Translations under genes and position numbers: made by a program
NCBI GenBank assembly: GCA_004000155.1
Contig: RCSS01000381.1
Span: 1-10,168 of the forward strand
DNA from: Tubulinosema ratisbonensis
Lineage: Eukaryota; Microsporidia; Tubulinosematidae
Reading direction: 5' to 3'
Length of the DNA: 10,168 bases
Notes under the pieces: generated by a model
What the model was told of the DNA's origin: nothing
Database searches by the model: none
What the model saw: only the letters and a program-made list of their open reading frames with translations
In this document: positions 9,069 to 10,168 of the stretch, piece after piece
Layout of the letters: each line of letters opens with the position of its first letter
Position numbering within the stretch: position 1 is the first letter of the stretch

Positions 9069-10168
9069 TTAATCATAAAATAGTAGCAATGATATGTCAA
9101 AAAAAGTTAAAGCCCAAAGTCTCGATTTTCCAAGTTCAGCTAAAAAATTCCTTAGAATATTTTCAGTTTCTACATAAATTTTCTTTCGTTTAAAAACATG
9201 TCCAAGTTTAAGTCTAATTGCTTTTATTCTTATGACATCTTCCTCATTTTTTAATTTTATAATTAATCTTGTAAAGCCAATAAATTTTAATTTTTAAATG
9301 TTGAATTATATGTACGATGCCGGCTCTTGATTTCATTGATGGGACGAGGAATATTATTGGCTATTGTGTTCATCCAGTACCATATTTTAATTGTATATTT
9401 AGCTAGACTATCGTTTTTTACTAGTTAGCAAAAAAATAACTATAAATGGGAGTTAGAACTCTAGAAAATCTAAAGAATTTTAAAGCTCAAATGAAGTATT
9501 GTCCATACAATCAATCCTTACGTATGATAAGGAAATTACAGACTTGATAATTTTTTTTTATTGTTTGTGAGTGTCTATAATGCAACATATATCTAAGTTC
9601 TTAAATTTATCTTTAAAACTTTGTGCTAAATGAAACTGACATCGATTTATTTTAGCATCCACAGAAGATTCTTGAAACGCTGTAATAAATGCATATTTAA
9701 AGTTTGATTTTATTAACTATGGGAATTACGTCAGGGAAATGTTTTTTAATGCAAAGTAAATTGATCTGGGGGTTTAATTTTTCAAAACGAAAAATTGAAG
9801 GGAAAACATAACCATTTTTAAAACTTAATAGTATCAGCTTGCTCTCTGGCTTTTTATAACTTTAAACGTACCGTCGATTTCCTATACATTATACAATGAT
9901 GGTATTTACGAGTTAACATATAATAAAATAAAAAAAATTTTTGTTCTGAACCATATTGCGGTAATTTTATAGACAGTTTTATTAAAAGAAGTTTTTTGTA
10001 TGTAATAGCTAAGTTTGGACTAATAGAAAGAAATATCAGTCATAAAGCTTCAGGGTTAAAATTTTTAGAGACAAATCAAGAGATTTCTGTTTATTTATCA
10101 AATCTCTCAAGCACATAACTATCTGCTTAATTGCCTCTTTTACTGTTTTTAATAATACTCTTTAGAGG
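9069..10168 (-). pseudogene. MULE-type (Mutator-like) transposase, degenerate, N-terminus beyond right edge
   Basis: Read from right to left, consecutive pieces of one transposase appear in changing frames: an unassigned piece at 10036-10161; IDGTFK (9861-9878), carrying the first catalytic Asp of the DDE domain; YVFPSIFRF and IKKHFPDVIP (9697-9816); SNFKYAFITAFQ followed by CQFHLAQSFK (9558-9716), the family's C-x2-H element; TSFEL (near 9490); IWYWMNTIANNIPRPIN then NSTFKN (9287-9424), matching the family's NIPRTxN...FN block; and a 74-codon open C-terminal piece ending at the TAA at 9069-9071. Several in-frame stops and at least four frame changes make it inactive. Where the family has TDFE, this copy has SNFK, so the second catalytic Asp is lost. 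MULE transposons are known in large microsporidian genomes. About 365 codons are present, so the N-terminus is missing. The order of motifs is collinear with intact family members. Confidence 0.85.

Overview
The window looks like a piece of a nuclear genome from a very AT-rich, gene-sparse microsporidian. The main reasons are: (1) one intronless, clearly fungal-type glutamine:fructose-6-phosphate amidotransferase (GFAT); (2) AATAAA signals that overlap stop codons, a microsporidian habit; (3) a CCCC plus AAATTT element just upstream of the GFAT start, as described for microsporidian promoters; (4) a decayed MULE-type transposase. A large, low-density genome such as those of Edhazardia or Hamiltosporidium would fit better than a compact Encephalitozoon-like one. 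The organism assignment is inference.

Layout. 3-131 (+) is the C-terminal tail of an unidentified, probably membrane-bound protein cut by the left edge. 402-2570 (+) is the complete GFAT gene, the only gene here whose function is clear; it makes glucosamine-6-phosphate, the first step towards UDP-GlcNAc and the chitin of the spore wall. 2571-4102 is AT-rich spacer with several inverted and direct repeats. 4103-4972 (-) and 7023-7901 (-) are two intact genes for multi-pass membrane proteins that are diverged paralogues of each other. Between them lie a decayed minus-strand reading frame with weak HMG-box resemblance (5267-5741) and a striking G+C-rich, highly foldable island (about 5958-6212) with a TATA-like box before it and T-runs after it, read here as a candidate RNA polymerase III non-coding RNA. 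7902-9068 is spacer with a snap-back palindrome at 8935-8995. From 9069 to the right edge, minus strand, runs a broken MULE transposase with frameshifts and stops.

How the parts relate. Nothing indicates one joint pathway. GFAT is a housekeeping enzyme; the membrane pair looks like local duplication of a lineage-specific family; the transposase relic, the eroded frame and the repeats show a genome that keeps its debris. The two items most likely to be new are the structured RNA candidate and the membrane-protein family. No CRISPR array, recognisable tRNA or intact mobile element was seen.
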